Assembly (NCBI GenBank): GCA_004835665.1
Contig: RBKR01000011.1
Coordinates: 1,302,001-1,366,000, forward strand
Reading direction: 5' to 3'
From: Phoma sp. XZ068
Taxonomy: Eukaryota; Ascomycota; Dothideomycetes; Pleosporales; Didymellaceae
Length of the DNA: 64,000 nt
The notes below the pieces were generated by a model, which ran no database searches, was not told where the DNA came from, and saw only the letters and a list, made by a program, of their open reading frames with translations. This document shows, piece after piece, positions 10,865 through 22,038 of the stretch. Position numbers and translations under genes: made by a program. Numbering within the stretch: position 1 is the first letter of the stretch; each line of letters begins with the position of its first letter.

Positions 10865-11489
10865 CGTGAGGATACAATCGTATTTGTGTAACTATAGAGT
10901 CGTCTTGGTATCGTCGGGTATTCTCAAGGGAATGGGTAGGCGCGAGTCGGGTGGGGGTTGGGCAGCATATCACTTTATGTCGAAGAGAGGAGATGTGTCG
11001 TGCTTTCTGCAGGATTATTTGGCGGCTGGTAGCACTGGGTGCATTCACGGAAAGCGCGGCACAGCCCAAGAAACGCGTGTCGTTGATGTTTGAGCATTAC
11101 TGCAGGTCGAATTGTGTCAAACGTCAAATGCTGTCGGAGCGCGGCGGAGGGGTGGCTTGGCTACGTCATAAAGAGTCAAACGAGCCACTCTTCACAACCT
11201 CCAGGAGAAGTTCATTTAATTGTCGGCAATGGTCAACACCTCTTGATGCTATTAATCAGGTTCATTTTCATCTTTAACCTCCGTCATGGCATGCAGCTGT
11301 CCTCCCTTCGAGAATTGTGCCGTGCAGTGCAGTGCACAGCCACAGCCACAGCCGCACTATTGGGCTGATTTCACGCCTTTCTTACTCTGCCCCCTACTAT
11401 TAGGTCTTATGGCCTGAATTCAGTAATGCCTGACGCGTCTCTGCTGAGCTTATAGTACCTTGCGAGGCGCCTTGCGCACAGCTACAAAG
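10865..11489. other. Intergenic, arrestin promoter side
   Basis: 625 bp upstream of the arrestin gene and downstream of the lipase gene. No gene is seen. A short CA/GC-rich run (GTGCAGTGCAGTGCACAGCC) lies near 11330. Confidence 0.55.
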
Positions 11490-12837
11490 CTACAGCTTCT
11501 CCTTTGCGAGCATATCTAGAGAGCCGTAGTCAGCACGATGATCTCCAAGATTCAAGGAAGGCGCAGTATTTGATACGCGAACTCACCACAGATATCAAGA
11601 TACAGTGCGATAGCATTGAAGCTGGCTTGTTGTTAGTGACGTGCAGAACCCTGGTAAGATTTGATAGCCTCACTTTCTCTTGCTGCCAGTCAGCTCCCAG
11701 AGCCACCACTTCATACGATTAGTCCAGTTGATCAGATCGAGGTGACCGACACCGATAAGGGTTCCTTTGTAATCTCCCCATTGACTCGAGGAGACACTAG
11801 CAAATTTGGTCAGCCTGAAGGTTATTACACAGATACACAGCAACATACCTGACGAGACCATCATTTATTCCTTCTTCGCGCTTGATGATGGCGTGCGAGG
11901 GAGCGAACACAGACCACCGAGTAGGCTCCAGAGATGCACCATATGAGAAGTACCTGACATCCTCGATATCTGGTGTTCTTGGATTGAAGCTCTCGCGCAT
12001 GTACTTGAGCGTGAGCTGAGAGAATGCGCCAGTTTCAAACCCAAAGTATTCTATGACCTTGTATATCCTCTTGATCCGGCGAGGGCCAATTGTATCAAAC
12101 ATGTAGTCTGCAAACGAAGATCCTCGGTGTGGTGTTGCGATTGTCGTCAGGGACATGATCTTGAAATCGGTCGGTTTGAGTTGGCTGATCATGTAGCGCG
12201 AATCGAGGCCTCCCATGCTGTGCGCTATGATGTTGACTTCCTTTCCCTTGGCCTTTGCTGCAATGCTTTCGGCGAGTTTCGTGGCTCTAGCTTCAACGCT
12301 GCCGCTCGGTGGGACTGTAGCCACGATGACCTCGATGCCCTTGGCCGACAGCGCCTCTGTGATACCACGCCAGTATTTCAGCCCGGGAAGGAACTGGCCC
12401 GCGAGCCGAAGTTCGCTGAAGCCGAGGAGGCCATGGGCGAGAACGATCGTGTGTTTCTGTGCGCGCGTCAGAGGGTGAGTCGCATTCGAGGGGGTGGACG
12501 GACTGGTGTAGCTAGGGGGTGTTAGCACAAACTCATGTTGTTCAATCAGGGTCGTACCGTATTCTTCACGGATCACTGCGAATTCATCTGTGATCTCCCT
12601 GCCCATCGACTCAATCCGCGGATCTTCTTTGCGCCATGATGTGCTGCTGAACTGTCGTCGAGCCAGCCATTGCGTTGGCGAGCACGACGGAGGTAATGAG
12701 GTTGTACGGGAGCGAATAGTCGCTCGAGTACATATTCGTATCATTGGGGCAGGCGCATTGTGGTGTTGATCTTGAGGCTTAAAACTCCAAACTTTGAGGC
12801 GCGTCGACTTAGCTTGGTGACGTAGCGAACGCGCCAT
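11490..12837 (-). CDS. Lipase-like alpha/beta hydrolase, probably mitochondrial
   Basis: Four exons: 12837-11849, 11796-11674, 11621-11587 and 11515-11490; 390 aa. All three introns (51-71 bp) keep frame and rebuild the family's conserved ending: NDGLVSVSSSQWGDYKGTL, then HLDLINWTNRMKWW, FNAIALYLDI and DMLAKEKL. Without splicing the gene appears truncated. The fold shows IVLAHGLLGFSEL (oxyanion region), IIAHSMGGLDSRY (nucleophile elbow, Ser of HSMGG), TTIATPHRGSSFAD and the C-terminal His of VGHLDL. This matches the fungal triacylglycerol-lipase family related to bacterial family I lipases. The basic N-terminus (ATIRSRTT...QWLARRQFSSTSW) looks like a mitochondrial presequence. ATG 12837 is the first in frame; ATG 12744 is an alternative. 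Confidence 0.88.
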
Positions 12838-13280
12838 GTGGCAGGGGTCTTTCACGGATGCACGCAATCCATCTGGTGCAGATCATTCATGAGCCAAATA
12901 CGACCTCAACAATGTATACAATGATATTGAAATTCTCAGTAAAAATCAACAGCCTTCCCGGAGATTATAATCCTAGAAGAGTGTAACGACTTTGCGCGGC
13001 TAATGTTGACATCAAGCATAAGCATGTAACGTAGATAAGCCTCACGCACTACGACTATAGACAGCAATTATATGGATCTTTGGTGAGAAGAAAGGTCGCT
13101 CAAAATTGGGACATCTATTGCTTGGGTCTTCGAAACTACCGTCTCTACCAAGAAGATCGATGGACATGTATAGCACAATTCGTCATCCTCTAGGCATACG
13201 GGTCTAGACCGCACCACGACTGATCATCATCGCAGTGCCGCAGGTGGGGTGTTCGTTCGGAGTACGTAGAAAGTGTTGCC
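12838..13280. other. Intergenic, lipase promoter
   Basis: 443 bp between the lipase start and the vma10 stop, both on the minus strand. No gene or distinctive motif is seen. Confidence 0.55.
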
Positions 13281-13893
13281 CTAATTCTTCCCCCTTGGCT
13301 TAGGGTCGGCGGTCGTGACGGCGGTGATCAGTTGCTCGACGACCTTGCTGCCTGACTTGTTGCCCAATTGCTCAACCTCCTTGACCTTGGTGTCTGTGTC
13401 CTTCTTTGCGTCATCCTCGGCCTTCTTGTTGCCGGAACTGTGCTGCGCGGTTGTCAGTCTCGTAATCCTTCCTCGATATAGGTATCGCTGAAGCTGTGCG
13501 CACCTCCTTCTCGAACTTTTGGTACTCTGTCTCTTTCTCCTTCTTGTACTCCTCGATTTCTTTCTGTGCCTCGCTTCGTGCGTCCTTCACTCGCTTTGTG
13601 CGGTCTTCGAGGGTTAGATGGGTCTTGAGGTGGAGGGGTGGTAGGCTCATTTACATTCTCTGGCTGCGGGCTGCGTTAGCTTCTGCTCTCAGTGTAAAAC
13701 AGTAGATGACTGTTACCTTGCTGGACGATCTTCTGTGCCTCGCGCTCGGCCTGGGTGCTATGTGAGCTATGTACGGGTCGGAGTGGGCTGCGGTGCTTAC
13801 GTCAAGCAGCGTCTGAATTCCCGCGGAGTTTTGGGCGGACTGTGGAAGGCGTTAGCATCCTATGGATTCCTCGGGGTATCCAAATCTCACCAT
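13281..13893 (-). CDS. vma10: V-type proton ATPase subunit G
   Basis: Six exons: 13893-13891 (ATG alone), 13839-13801, 13750-13717, 13663-13655 (9 nt), 13604-13504 and 13442-13281; 115 aa, the family length. Joined, they read SAQNSAGIQTLLD, AEREAQKIVQQ, AREYRTKRVKDARSEAQKEI, EEYKKEKETEYQKFEKE, HSSGNKKAEDDAKK and a C-terminus with GSKVVEQLITAV. This is the charged helical stator subunit G of the V1 sector, which pairs with subunit E in the peripheral stalk that acidifies vacuoles and endosomes. The 9-nt exon encodes the ARE region and is required for frame. Using the nearer AG (CCAG) would break the match to the family. The start shares a 193-bp divergent promoter with pet117. Confidence 0.94.
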
Positions 13894-14086
13894 CTTGAGG
13901 TATTGGAGGGTATGCGGTGGATGTTCGGTATCGCGGTGGTCGTTGCGGAGAGGCCCTATGATGCAGCGGCCTCGAACTTGGCGGAAGGGCCCACCTCGTG
14001 GCTGCTGGCCCAAGCTCCATCTGATCGCGAATTGTCCGCAACCTTCCGCTGCCAAATCTTTACTTCACACCACCGTCAATTCCAAC
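13894..14086. promoter_or_regulatory. Divergent promoter, vma10 / pet117
   Basis: Only 193 bp separate the two start codons, so the genes very likely share a bidirectional promoter. No TATA box is evident, as expected for housekeeping genes. Confidence 0.55.
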
Positions 14087-14400
14087 ATGTCTCGAGCATC
14101 TCAGATTACATTAGCGACTACTTGCGCGACTGCAATTGGTGTTGTTGCATTCGTCCACTTTGCACAGAAGCAGGACAAGGCTGTTAGCTACCTCACGCCA
14201 TTCAGCTGCCAATTTAATCTGACTGTCTCCTACAGGCCATGCACGCCGGTGTAATTCGCGATTTCGAGCAGCAAAGAATCAAACGCGAGCGACAAGCCGA
14301 CTTCGAGATGCAAAAGGCTCTTCAAGAAGAGTACCTCAAGTATCAGACCGTCCATGACAGCAGCGAACCTGAACCACCACAAGCGCTACCAGGAAAATAG
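14087..14400 (+). CDS. pet117: Cytochrome c oxidase assembly protein Pet117
   Basis: Two exons, 14087-14182 and 14236-14400; 86 aa. The intron has a slightly unusual GTTAGC donor and a CCTACAG acceptor. The product begins MSRASQITLATTCATAIG, a short N-terminal membrane/import segment, followed by FVHFAQKQDK and AMHAGVIRDFEQQRIKRERQ ADFEMQKALQEEYLKYQ. That is the Pet117 pattern (MHxGVIRDxEQQRxKxERxxDFxMQxALxEEY). In yeast and human it is a matrix-side inner-membrane factor that couples heme a synthase (Cox15) oligomerisation to complex IV assembly. The acidic, proline-rich tail is lineage-specific. Confidence 0.94.
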
Positions 14401-16420
14401 CGCTGAAGCATGTCACGAATGGTTGCGAGCGCACAATTAATTGCTGGATGAATGGAGATACTCGCAGCGAGATTACACAGCAGACCTACCTCGCCATACG
14501 CCACACCTCGCTGCGCCTTGCGATCATTCGCCGGGGTCGTGAATTTCGCCGGGGCCGTGAATTATCAGATGCCTGGAAACTTACACAGAGCATCGTCTCG
14601 GTAGAGCTCTAAACAACATATGAACCATGGCGAGATATCATGTGGAACAATACCTCTTCCTGGCTCAAGTCCGAAGGTCGCAAGTCCCAGCTACCCTGGC
14701 CACGGCTTGAACACTGAATACGGAATACGAAGAAGAGGGGCGATGGAGAGTTCTCAAACGAGATGCCTTCGCACTAGAATAGGGGAAGCTGATTACTGAA
14801 CGAATCTACAATGTTGCCGCAGTATCTACGGTTCGACCACGAAGTTATTCTGTGCTGCTTCTGCGTAAGTACCTGCACTTGCAGGATATTTCAACCCTCT
14901 GCTGCAGTTCTGGCTTTTGGGAGCATCTGCGTTACGGCGATCCCGTTGAGGTGCAGTTCCTCAGTAGATTTCCTGTATGATCATTTAGTACTACCACTAT
15001 GGAACATCGCATGAAAGGTCCTCGGTGCAGGTGTTGAGGCGAAGAGGTGGATAGCAATTTCAGCAGTATCACCGCCAAACTCTCGGCGGCATAGACATTG
15101 ACATGTTGGTACAAAAGACATGCTGAAAGCTTGCAAGTCGTGCTGAATGTCGATCAGGGACGTCAGGGTTGTTGTTTCCAATGCGTCGAACCTGTCGCAA
15201 CGAGTACCGTGTGGCCGATCATAATTGTCTGCGAAGCAACCGGAGATACTCATTGTATGATCATCTCCGAGGACTGTCGCACGCCACACACCGTTGTGTT
15301 GCCTGATGCTGCGCCTTGCGACCACTACCACTTGCCGACTTTGATCATCATCATCATTGGGTGCCTGAATCCTCAGTCCCTTCACACTGTAGAATAAGCG
15401 AGCAAACATCTTATGCAGCTCGCGATTCGATGATCTATGAGCCAGCATCGATACTGCTGAGTTCTCATTTCATGTTGACGGTTCCTGGCGGTACTCTAGC
15501 TGATAGGGTATACTGCAAGCGCAGCACAGCAGAAAGCAAGATGTTGCAGTTAAGTTTGATTAACTGTTCTTACGATGCGCGAGTAGTCTATGTAAGAACG
15601 GTGTAGCAGACCTAGGATCACAGTGCCTTTTGCTTGAGCCAAGGCTGATTGCTGTAGATACCTAATCATCGTGGGTGGCAGTGAGCGCAGCGAACATGAC
15701 CATCTGATCAGGATGCTGCGGCTTATGAAGACTTGCCTATCTCCACAAGCACATTAGCCACGATGGCCACTAAGAGGCCCTAGTTGCAAAGCTTGGAGCG
15801 GACCCGTTAGCTTGGCATACCCGGAGATCATCCGCTGCGATGAAATCATGTCGTCATCCAGTGTTGTTGTCCAACTTGCTGTGGTGTCTGATCATGCAGC
15901 TCACACGTCAACACACAGCGCCAACAAACGACTGAGGAGTGAGAACAATCGCAGACGGTGATCTTGTGGTGAAAGCCGGTGTCTTGCTCGGCCGTACTTC
16001 ACCATTAAGCTTAGATTGCGCCAAGTCAAAAGGCAGATTTTCAGCTACTTCACAGCCACATGTGGCGAGCATGCTGATTGATAATTGGCTTCTACGCTTA
16101 GTGTAGGGCTGTGTGTAACGCCGGCTGGCCCTGCCTTGGGGCAGACCCTTACTTTCCTCAGTCTTCCTTCCATGACGCAGGGTACTGTTTGCCCCCTGCA
16201 AATCAGCCTCCACATATAAGCCCAACGCTTGCCCTTGCTCATCTTTGTTGCCCTACAATCAAGTACACAAACGCGCTGCACCTACCCCAGTTATAATAGC
16301 TTGATTTGAAACACTCGACTCGTCTTTGTCTGTTTCACCGGTTCCCGGATACAAGTGTCGCGCACATCCGAATTCCATCTGCGCATCGACTCTACATCAT
16401 CACCACAACGTCACTTCGAC
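14401..16420. other. 2-kb gene-poor stretch
   Basis: Only short, unsupported open frames occur on both strands. The right end (after about 16.2 kb) is the promoter and leader of the glycine-rich secreted-protein gene. No repeat or mobile-element end was recognised. Confidence 0.55.
16212..16220 (+). promoter_or_regulatory. Candidate TATA box, secreted glycine-rich protein gene
   Basis: CATATAAGC lies about 200 bp upstream of the ATG at 16421 and is followed by a pyrimidine-rich stretch that would suit a start site. Sequence match only. Confidence 0.35.
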
Positions 16421-17308
16421 ATGAAGGTGCAACAATACTTCGCGTGTTTCGCGATTGCCACAACAACAGCCAGCGCTGTATCATTACCTGAGGTCAACGC
16501 CATCAACCTTATCGAAGACCGCGCAGATGTCCTACCACGATCATCTGAGGTTGTCGCACCAGACCACAGCCTAGAGAGGAGAAAGGGTGGCGGTGGTCGC
16601 GGTGGTAGTACTGGCTCTAGTGGTAGCTCTTCTGGAGGAGGTCGATCGAGTGGCAGTTCCGGCTCCAGCGGTCGCACATCTACCAGTTCTTCCTCTGGAG
16701 GCTCGACTCGCGCCGGCTCTGGAGCACCCCGCGCATACGGCGGCGGATACTATGGCGGCGGCGCATCTGTGCCGTACTCTGCGGGTACAAAGACACCGAA
16801 GGGACTGATTGCTGCCCCTCTTCTCTTGGGTGTTGGCCTTTTGGCCATCATGCCCGGATTTTGGCTTTACTCAGCTTATCCTTATCATCTGAATCCGGTA
16901 AATGCTTTTCCAGTCCGATCTTTAGAGTTGATTGCTAACGGCATCTAGTACCGATTCTACAACCAGACCGACACGAACCAAACTAACCCGAACGGCACAA
17001 ACACTACTCTTCCCGTCACATGTCTGTGCCAGGAGTACAGCCCTTGCGGTTGCGACGATAACGATGATCCTAAATACTTGAATGATCTTGTTGGCAACGG
17101 AAGTTACGCTGCGCTTAACAAGACCCTTGTCACCGTTTCCGATGTCAATGGCACAAGAAACTTGGTCATCAACGGCACTCTGCCAAACGGTACAACTGCC
17201 CCAGGAGGTACCGACGACGATGAGGGCGCTGCCATGAACCTCAAAGTTGGCAAATATGCTGGTTACTGGGTCATGGCGACCATTGTCCTCACCGGCGTGA
17301 TGATGTAA
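16421..17308 (+). CDS. Secreted/membrane glycine-serine-rich protein with CxCxxYxxCGCDD motif
   Basis: Two exons (16421-16897, 16949-17308) encode 278 aa. The N-terminus MKVQQYFACFAIATTTASAV is a signal peptide. A low-complexity Gly/Ser region (about 50-115) follows, with a YGGGYYGGG patch, then a hydrophobic helix (GLIAAPLLLGVGLLAIMPGF) ending in a YPY motif. After the splice comes CLCQEYSPCGCDDN, a cysteine cluster recurring in an uncharacterised Pezizomycotina family (I believe catalogued as DUF7732, recalled, not checked). Several N-glycosylation sequons (NQT, NGT, NGS) and a C-terminal hydrophobic end (YWVMATIVLTGVMM) after an acidic stretch suggest a second membrane segment or GPI signal. 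A surface location is likely; function is unknown. Confidence 0.82.
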
Positions 17309-17790
17309 AGCTCATTGGGCATTTACACTAGACATTCACGATCTTTCGTGTTTCCAACTATCTCACCCAAAAACCTAATATCTGGCGTTCTGGTATAGCT
17401 GGGCAGGATTGTTGACAGCCACTTTTTGCAGCTTTCGATACCCTTTGGCAGTGTGGCTTCTGCTCGTTACTCTTTTTATTGTTAGCCTAGAATAATCACC
17501 TTACTTTATAAGACCTCTCGAATTATTCGACTTGACATCTTGACATTGCCCCTTCTCCGTGTATGTCTCAGTGATATTATCGAATGTTACGACGTACCTC
17601 CTCCCAGAATCAGATAAAGCACACCAGTAGCGATATATTTCGGTAGGCCATTGTGAATTAACAGATAGAAGGCAAGATTATATCTTTAATTGTTTCAGAT
17701 GTCCACAGGCTAGACGTTAGAGATATTCTCAACACTTAGATTCTAACCTTGTCCGCCATATCATTCCTATCGTTTGTTTCTCTTGGATAC
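17309..17790. other. Convergent intergenic region
   Basis: About 480 bp of AT-rich 3' flank between the glycine-rich protein gene and the nitrilase gene. No gene seen. Confidence 0.6.
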
Positions 17791-18945
17791 TCAATGTTGT
17801 TTGCCAGCGGACCTGAGCAGTTCCTCGATCGAATGAACCTGCCTTTCCACAAAGCTCCCCGAAACCTTTGGAATGTACGCTGCAAACCCATCAACCATCT
17901 GCTGCAGAACTCCCCACGACTGCTCGCCATTCGTTGTGTACGGAAGGGTCTCAGCGAGCCCCGTGGTGTTGAAAGACTTGTACACCAGTGGCACCTGTTC
18001 CGTCGAAGTTGCTGCTTCGACAACCGTGAGATCTAGACCTTGGGCGTCGAGGAAGCGAGCATTGCCGACCGAGGCGAAGACGAGCGGTGCATTGGCGTTG
18101 ACAGCGTAAACACGCGCGGCTGCGAGATTGACTTCGAGGGACTCCCAATATGCTGCTGTATCATCTCTCTCATCAGGAGTATCTGCAGAGGCGTTAGTAA
18201 GTGCATGCATATGTTGTGAATGTGGCTTACATGGCCATGTAGCGATATGCAGCGTCTCAGCCTGGCTCTGCATTCTGAACGTCATGCTAGGATGGAAATG
18301 TTCCCAGCACTCCAAAATTCCCCATCGGCCGTAGGGGGTCGCGATGACTTGGAGCTCATCCATTGTGCCGTCTGACCATATCTCCCGTTCGCCGCCACTG
18401 GGCCGCAGTTTGTGGCGCACAAAGGAGGTACCGCTTGGCGAGATCAGGGCCTGGCCCATGTATAAAGCTTCATGTTCTTTGTGGGAGAATGCTGGAGCTA
18501 CGAAAATTTTGTTGTCCGTTGCTGCTTTGACGAGGCGTTTCCAGTGGGTGGAATTCAGGGTGAGTGAATTGTCGATGTAGTTGGCGAGCAAGGGTGCGAT
18601 AGATGTCGGGTCTGCTATACCTTTGGGATATCTGGAAGGTGTTGAATTAGTTTAAGCTGCGTAATATCAAAGTTGGGGCGTATACCCTGGGAACCACAAC
18701 TCTGGGAACACGATCAAGTTCGCACCGTTGCTGGCTGCTTCTTCGATAAGGTCCACCCCTTTTGCTATGGTAGCGTTTAAGTCGAATTGTACGCCGGTCC
18801 AGTTCTTATTCATCAGCGGCATGGGCCAATTTGCTGGCTCTGCTCGGACGATCGCAACGGTCAAGTTGTTGTAGTCTGGCGTCAGAGGAGCTGTGGGAGC
18901 TGCAGTCACAGCACCCAGCAGCAGAACGATGGACAGAAGAAGCAT
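17791..18945 (-). CDS. Nitrilase-family carbon-nitrogen hydrolase with a signal peptide
   Basis: Three exons: 18945-18686, 18631-18231 and 18182-17791; 350 aa. The second intron (48 bp, GTAAGC, CTAAC branch) is a multiple of three and could be read through, but removing it restores the family string HIATWPYTPDER. The catalytic triad is visible: Glu82 (FPELWFPGYP), Lys161 (RHKLRPSGGERE) and Cys195 (GILECWEHFHP). The KLRP..GER and CWEH context is that of aliphatic nitrilase/cyanide-hydratase branch enzymes, which convert nitriles to acids or amides. The first 16 residues (MLLLSIVLLLGAVTAA) form a clear signal peptide and there are several NxT/S sequons, so the enzyme is probably secreted. That is unusual for a family that is normally cytosolic. 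Substrate is unknown. Confidence 0.9.
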
Positions 18946-21106
18946 TTCTCGAGAACTAGGTTGATCTGAATGAAACCAGGGTTGATGTCTCTCAAATCGA
19001 GTGCCTCAAGACATTATAACTACGAACCGCCTGGTTATCAACATGTTGGATGTTAGACTACCGAGACTTCGATATGCATGTTGTTATCTTGGAATATAAC
19101 GGCATTGCACATCAAATTAGTAGAGGTCCTATGCCGATTGGTCTTGAGCACAAGAGCTTCCGTGTTCCTGTTGGGGTGGGATGGAAATCCTGTTAGCGCT
19201 TTCACTCTTTCTGCAGAGATAACGACATTAGCGGCTCCATAGTATCGATTTTCGTCTCCCGAGTACTGTTACCGATGCTTATCTAACATTTCTTCGCGAC
19301 TCGGTAGCTTTGTTTAAGTTTGTCGTAGTGAGATACCACCACGGCCGATGTTGCCGAGGGATGCCGACGGCACGAAGTCTAATTTTGTGCATTTCCCGTT
19401 TGTCGTGATCATATGGACGAGTGCGAACCCATAACGATTCCAAACTCATTCAGCTGCTCTAGATAAGTGGATAAAAAAAATGGACGAATTACTTTGTCAG
19501 CAGCGCGCTATTGAAACCGGTCGAGGTACAGTGACTTCTTGAGTTTGCAGAGCATCAGTAACATGTAGAACGAGCAAAGAGGTGAAGAGCGCGATTGATA
19601 CCCATATGGCCATCATATTTCACTCCGAAACCTGATGAAATAAGCCAGACCGATCAATTGCAGATACCGCAGCTCAGTGAGCTAGGAGTAGAGTTGTCCA
19701 TGCAGGCACAGAAGAAGTCTAGAGTGCACGACCTTCATAGAAAAGGTTTGAATGATAGCTTATCAATGAATTTCCACCGCTTGATTGCACCTAATGATGT
19801 GTCAATCGACGCTGATGAGGCTGAACCATCCCGTCAAGCCGTGCGGCGAGTGAATGGCGCTAAGAGCGCCGATGTGCGGCATCATGCTAATGACCCAATC
19901 AGTGGCCGAGAAAGTAGTGAACGGCATTCAAAACGGTACTTGCATGTAGAGGGCAAGTATCAGTTGCTTGTGAAGCTCACTCGCCGCACGGATTGCCGTT
20001 GGTCCTTATCAAAACTGCACTTGATGGGTACCCCACGGGTAGATACATTATCAACAGGCATGGATACAGCTCCTTAAGTCTCTATCATGTCTTGAAATGG
20101 GCCTCCGGCGAGATTATATGATAATGATCCAATTTCATGACTCTAAATGAAGAAAAAAGAAGGATGTATGTGTATCTAGAGTCTATTTGGACATTCGGTC
20201 AACTCTTCTCAAGCGTAGATGTACTATCATTGCCCAGCACGATGTAAAGTGGGACTTGGAAACGAGACGATCAACACTTCAAGGATTCGTCATCTGTATG
20301 TACCGTATCATCAATTTCGACGAGCATAATGCAGACGTCGATAGTCTCCACCAGGAAGGTGCATTCCAAATATCGTTCTCACAGCTGATAAGCTGGGCTC
20401 ACGTTATTCTTCTGGGAAGTGTCGGTACACGAAGTGGGCATAATAACAGCTGATTGAAGAAACCATCGATTACGCGTTCCAGGAATACATTCTCGACTTC
20501 CTGCTGGTTCCGACCGAAGAATCTACAGCTATAATGGGTAATTTAGGCCGTTTTACAGTCAGTAATGTTCCTGTAGGTTACGACGAGCTCAACTTGCCTT
20601 CCGGCATGTCATTCACTGGTAGGCGATGTGATATGCCAACAGTCATTAGGGCAATGTCGGCGTATGAAGCAAACTTTCCACCACGGAGAGTGCCGTACAC
20701 GCTTGGCTTAGTGGGAAAGTGCTTCCAGGGCAATTCCATTTGGAAGAGGGAAATCGTGGTTGTAAAAGAGTGGTAGAGATCACAAGTAGGAGGGACGAGC
20801 CAAAAGGATCTAAGAACCTGACGTCATCACGCGCTTCAATCATTTTTCGATTTCCTGTTCGTCCACAACCTCCGCTTTGCTCAGCGTCGTCACAAGACTT
20901 GCCCGATTGTCTGAGAGATGCCTCTCTTCTGCAGCTTCGTCTGATCTTCGACAACAACGTTCGCCAGGAGCTGCGCTTACGTTAACCTTCTCAATTCCGC
21001 ATAGTGCTGACAGACATTTGATTTAGTACTTAAAAGCTGCAGTACCTAATGTTTATTGTTGTACCGCAGCTTGAATTTACTCTGTCGAAACTTCACAATA
21101 CTTGCA
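18946..21106. other. 2.1-kb gene-poor stretch with orphan open frames
   Basis: Open frames at 19595-20077 (160 aa), 20187-20453 (88 aa) and 20534-20776 (80 aa) lie in order on the plus strand but match no family I know and have no consistent splice joins. They could be a decayed gene or chance. The rest shows nothing. The last 100 bp is the promoter of the hydrolase gene. Confidence 0.4.
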
Positions 21107-21976
21107 ATGGATAAACCCCAGCCTATCGTCCTTCTCATCTCCGGTGGCTGGCACACGCCCCAAAGCTATGCCAAACTTACCGAGGCCCTGTCATCATCCG
21201 GTTTTGACGTCCACGTTCCTGCTCTACGATCAATAAGTGACACACGACCACCAAATGCGGACCTCGAGAGCGACACAGCCCTGATTCGTTCGTATGCGGA
21301 GAACCTAATCGACAATGACCGCGATATCTTGGTCTTGATGCACTCGTATGGAGGCCAAGTGGGTACTAATGCGCTCTCCGGACTCAGCGTCTTTGCGAGA
21401 TCCAAAGAAGGTCTCCCTGGTGGTGTGTCCCATTTAATTTTCATGGCAGCGACGGCGATTTCTGAGGGCAAGAGTATGGTTGATACTGTGCGCGATTTTG
21501 GCCATGAAGAGCTCCTTCCCTTGGCCTTTGACTTCGCGGATGACAAGTCTTGCATCCACCGTGACCCAAAGCTACTACTCATTGGAGGCGACGATACTGT
21601 TTCCGAAGAAGAGAAGGACGCATACGTAGCTACGCTGGGACGGTGGAACGGGAACTGCATGTACCAGCCACTCACGACTGCACGTGCGGCATGGCGCGAT
21701 GGACCAGTAGTGTACATACATACTACTGGCGATATGACTGTGCCGCTGGATTATCAAAGAGTCTTTGTGAAGGGCATGGAAGAGGCAGGCGTGAAGGTGC
21801 AGTATGTGTCAGTTGATACAGGACATTGTCCCAACTTGACGAGACCGCACGACATTGCCAGGATTGTGAGACAAGTTGCAGATGGAGCAACACTAGAGGA
21901 AAAGAGCGAGGCTCAACCTACATGGGGTGCTAGTACAACGGAGGTTGAAGGTGTGATCCAAAGTGTTGGAAATTGA
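21107..21976 (+). CDS. Alpha/beta-hydrolase fold protein
   Basis: A single exon of 289 aa from the preferred ATG at 21107; an upstream in-frame ATG (21056) would add 17 residues without conservation. Order of motifs: PIVLLISGGWHTPQSY (oxyanion loop after strand 3), ILVLMHSYGGQVGTNAL (nucleophile Ser80 in HSYGG), VSHLIFMAATAI, VVYIHTTGDMTVPLDYQ (acid Asp) and VSVDTGHCPNLTRP (His). This is the small fungal family resembling plant methylesterases (AB_hydrolase 'PI-VLV-GGWH' type), often found near secondary-metabolite genes. Here the neighbours give no cluster context. It is a probable esterase; substrate is unknown. Confidence 0.85.
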   Translation: MDKPQPIVLLISGGWHTPQSYAKLTEALSSSGFDVHVPALRSISDTRPPNADLESDTALIRSYAENLIDNDRDILVLMHSYGGQVGTNALSGLSVFARSKEGLPGGVSHLIFMAATAISEGKSMVDTVRDFGHEELLPLAFDFADDKSCIHRDPKLLLIGGDDTVSEEEKDAYVATLGRWNGNCMYQPLTTARAAWRDGPVVYIHTTGDMTVPLDYQRVFVKGMEEAGVKVQYVSVDTGHCPNLTRPHDIARIVRQVADGATLEEKSEAQPTWGASTTEVEGVIQSVGN

Positions 21977-22038
21977 AAGGCCTATATGTAGCTCACACGG
22001 TTTAATTACGAATAAGCTAATATGCGTTCTGCAGAACA

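Noticed and set aside
18183..18230. Reading through the 48-bp segment as coding in the nitrilase
   Set aside because: It has a perfect donor, CTAAC branch and acceptor, and removal restores the family string; the in-frame length is coincidence.
20187..20453. Possible HET-domain or enzyme fragment
   Set aside because: No recognisable HET block motifs; kept only as an orphan frame.
21028..21033. TTAAAA as TATA box of the hydrolase gene
   Set aside because: Poor match and no supporting context.
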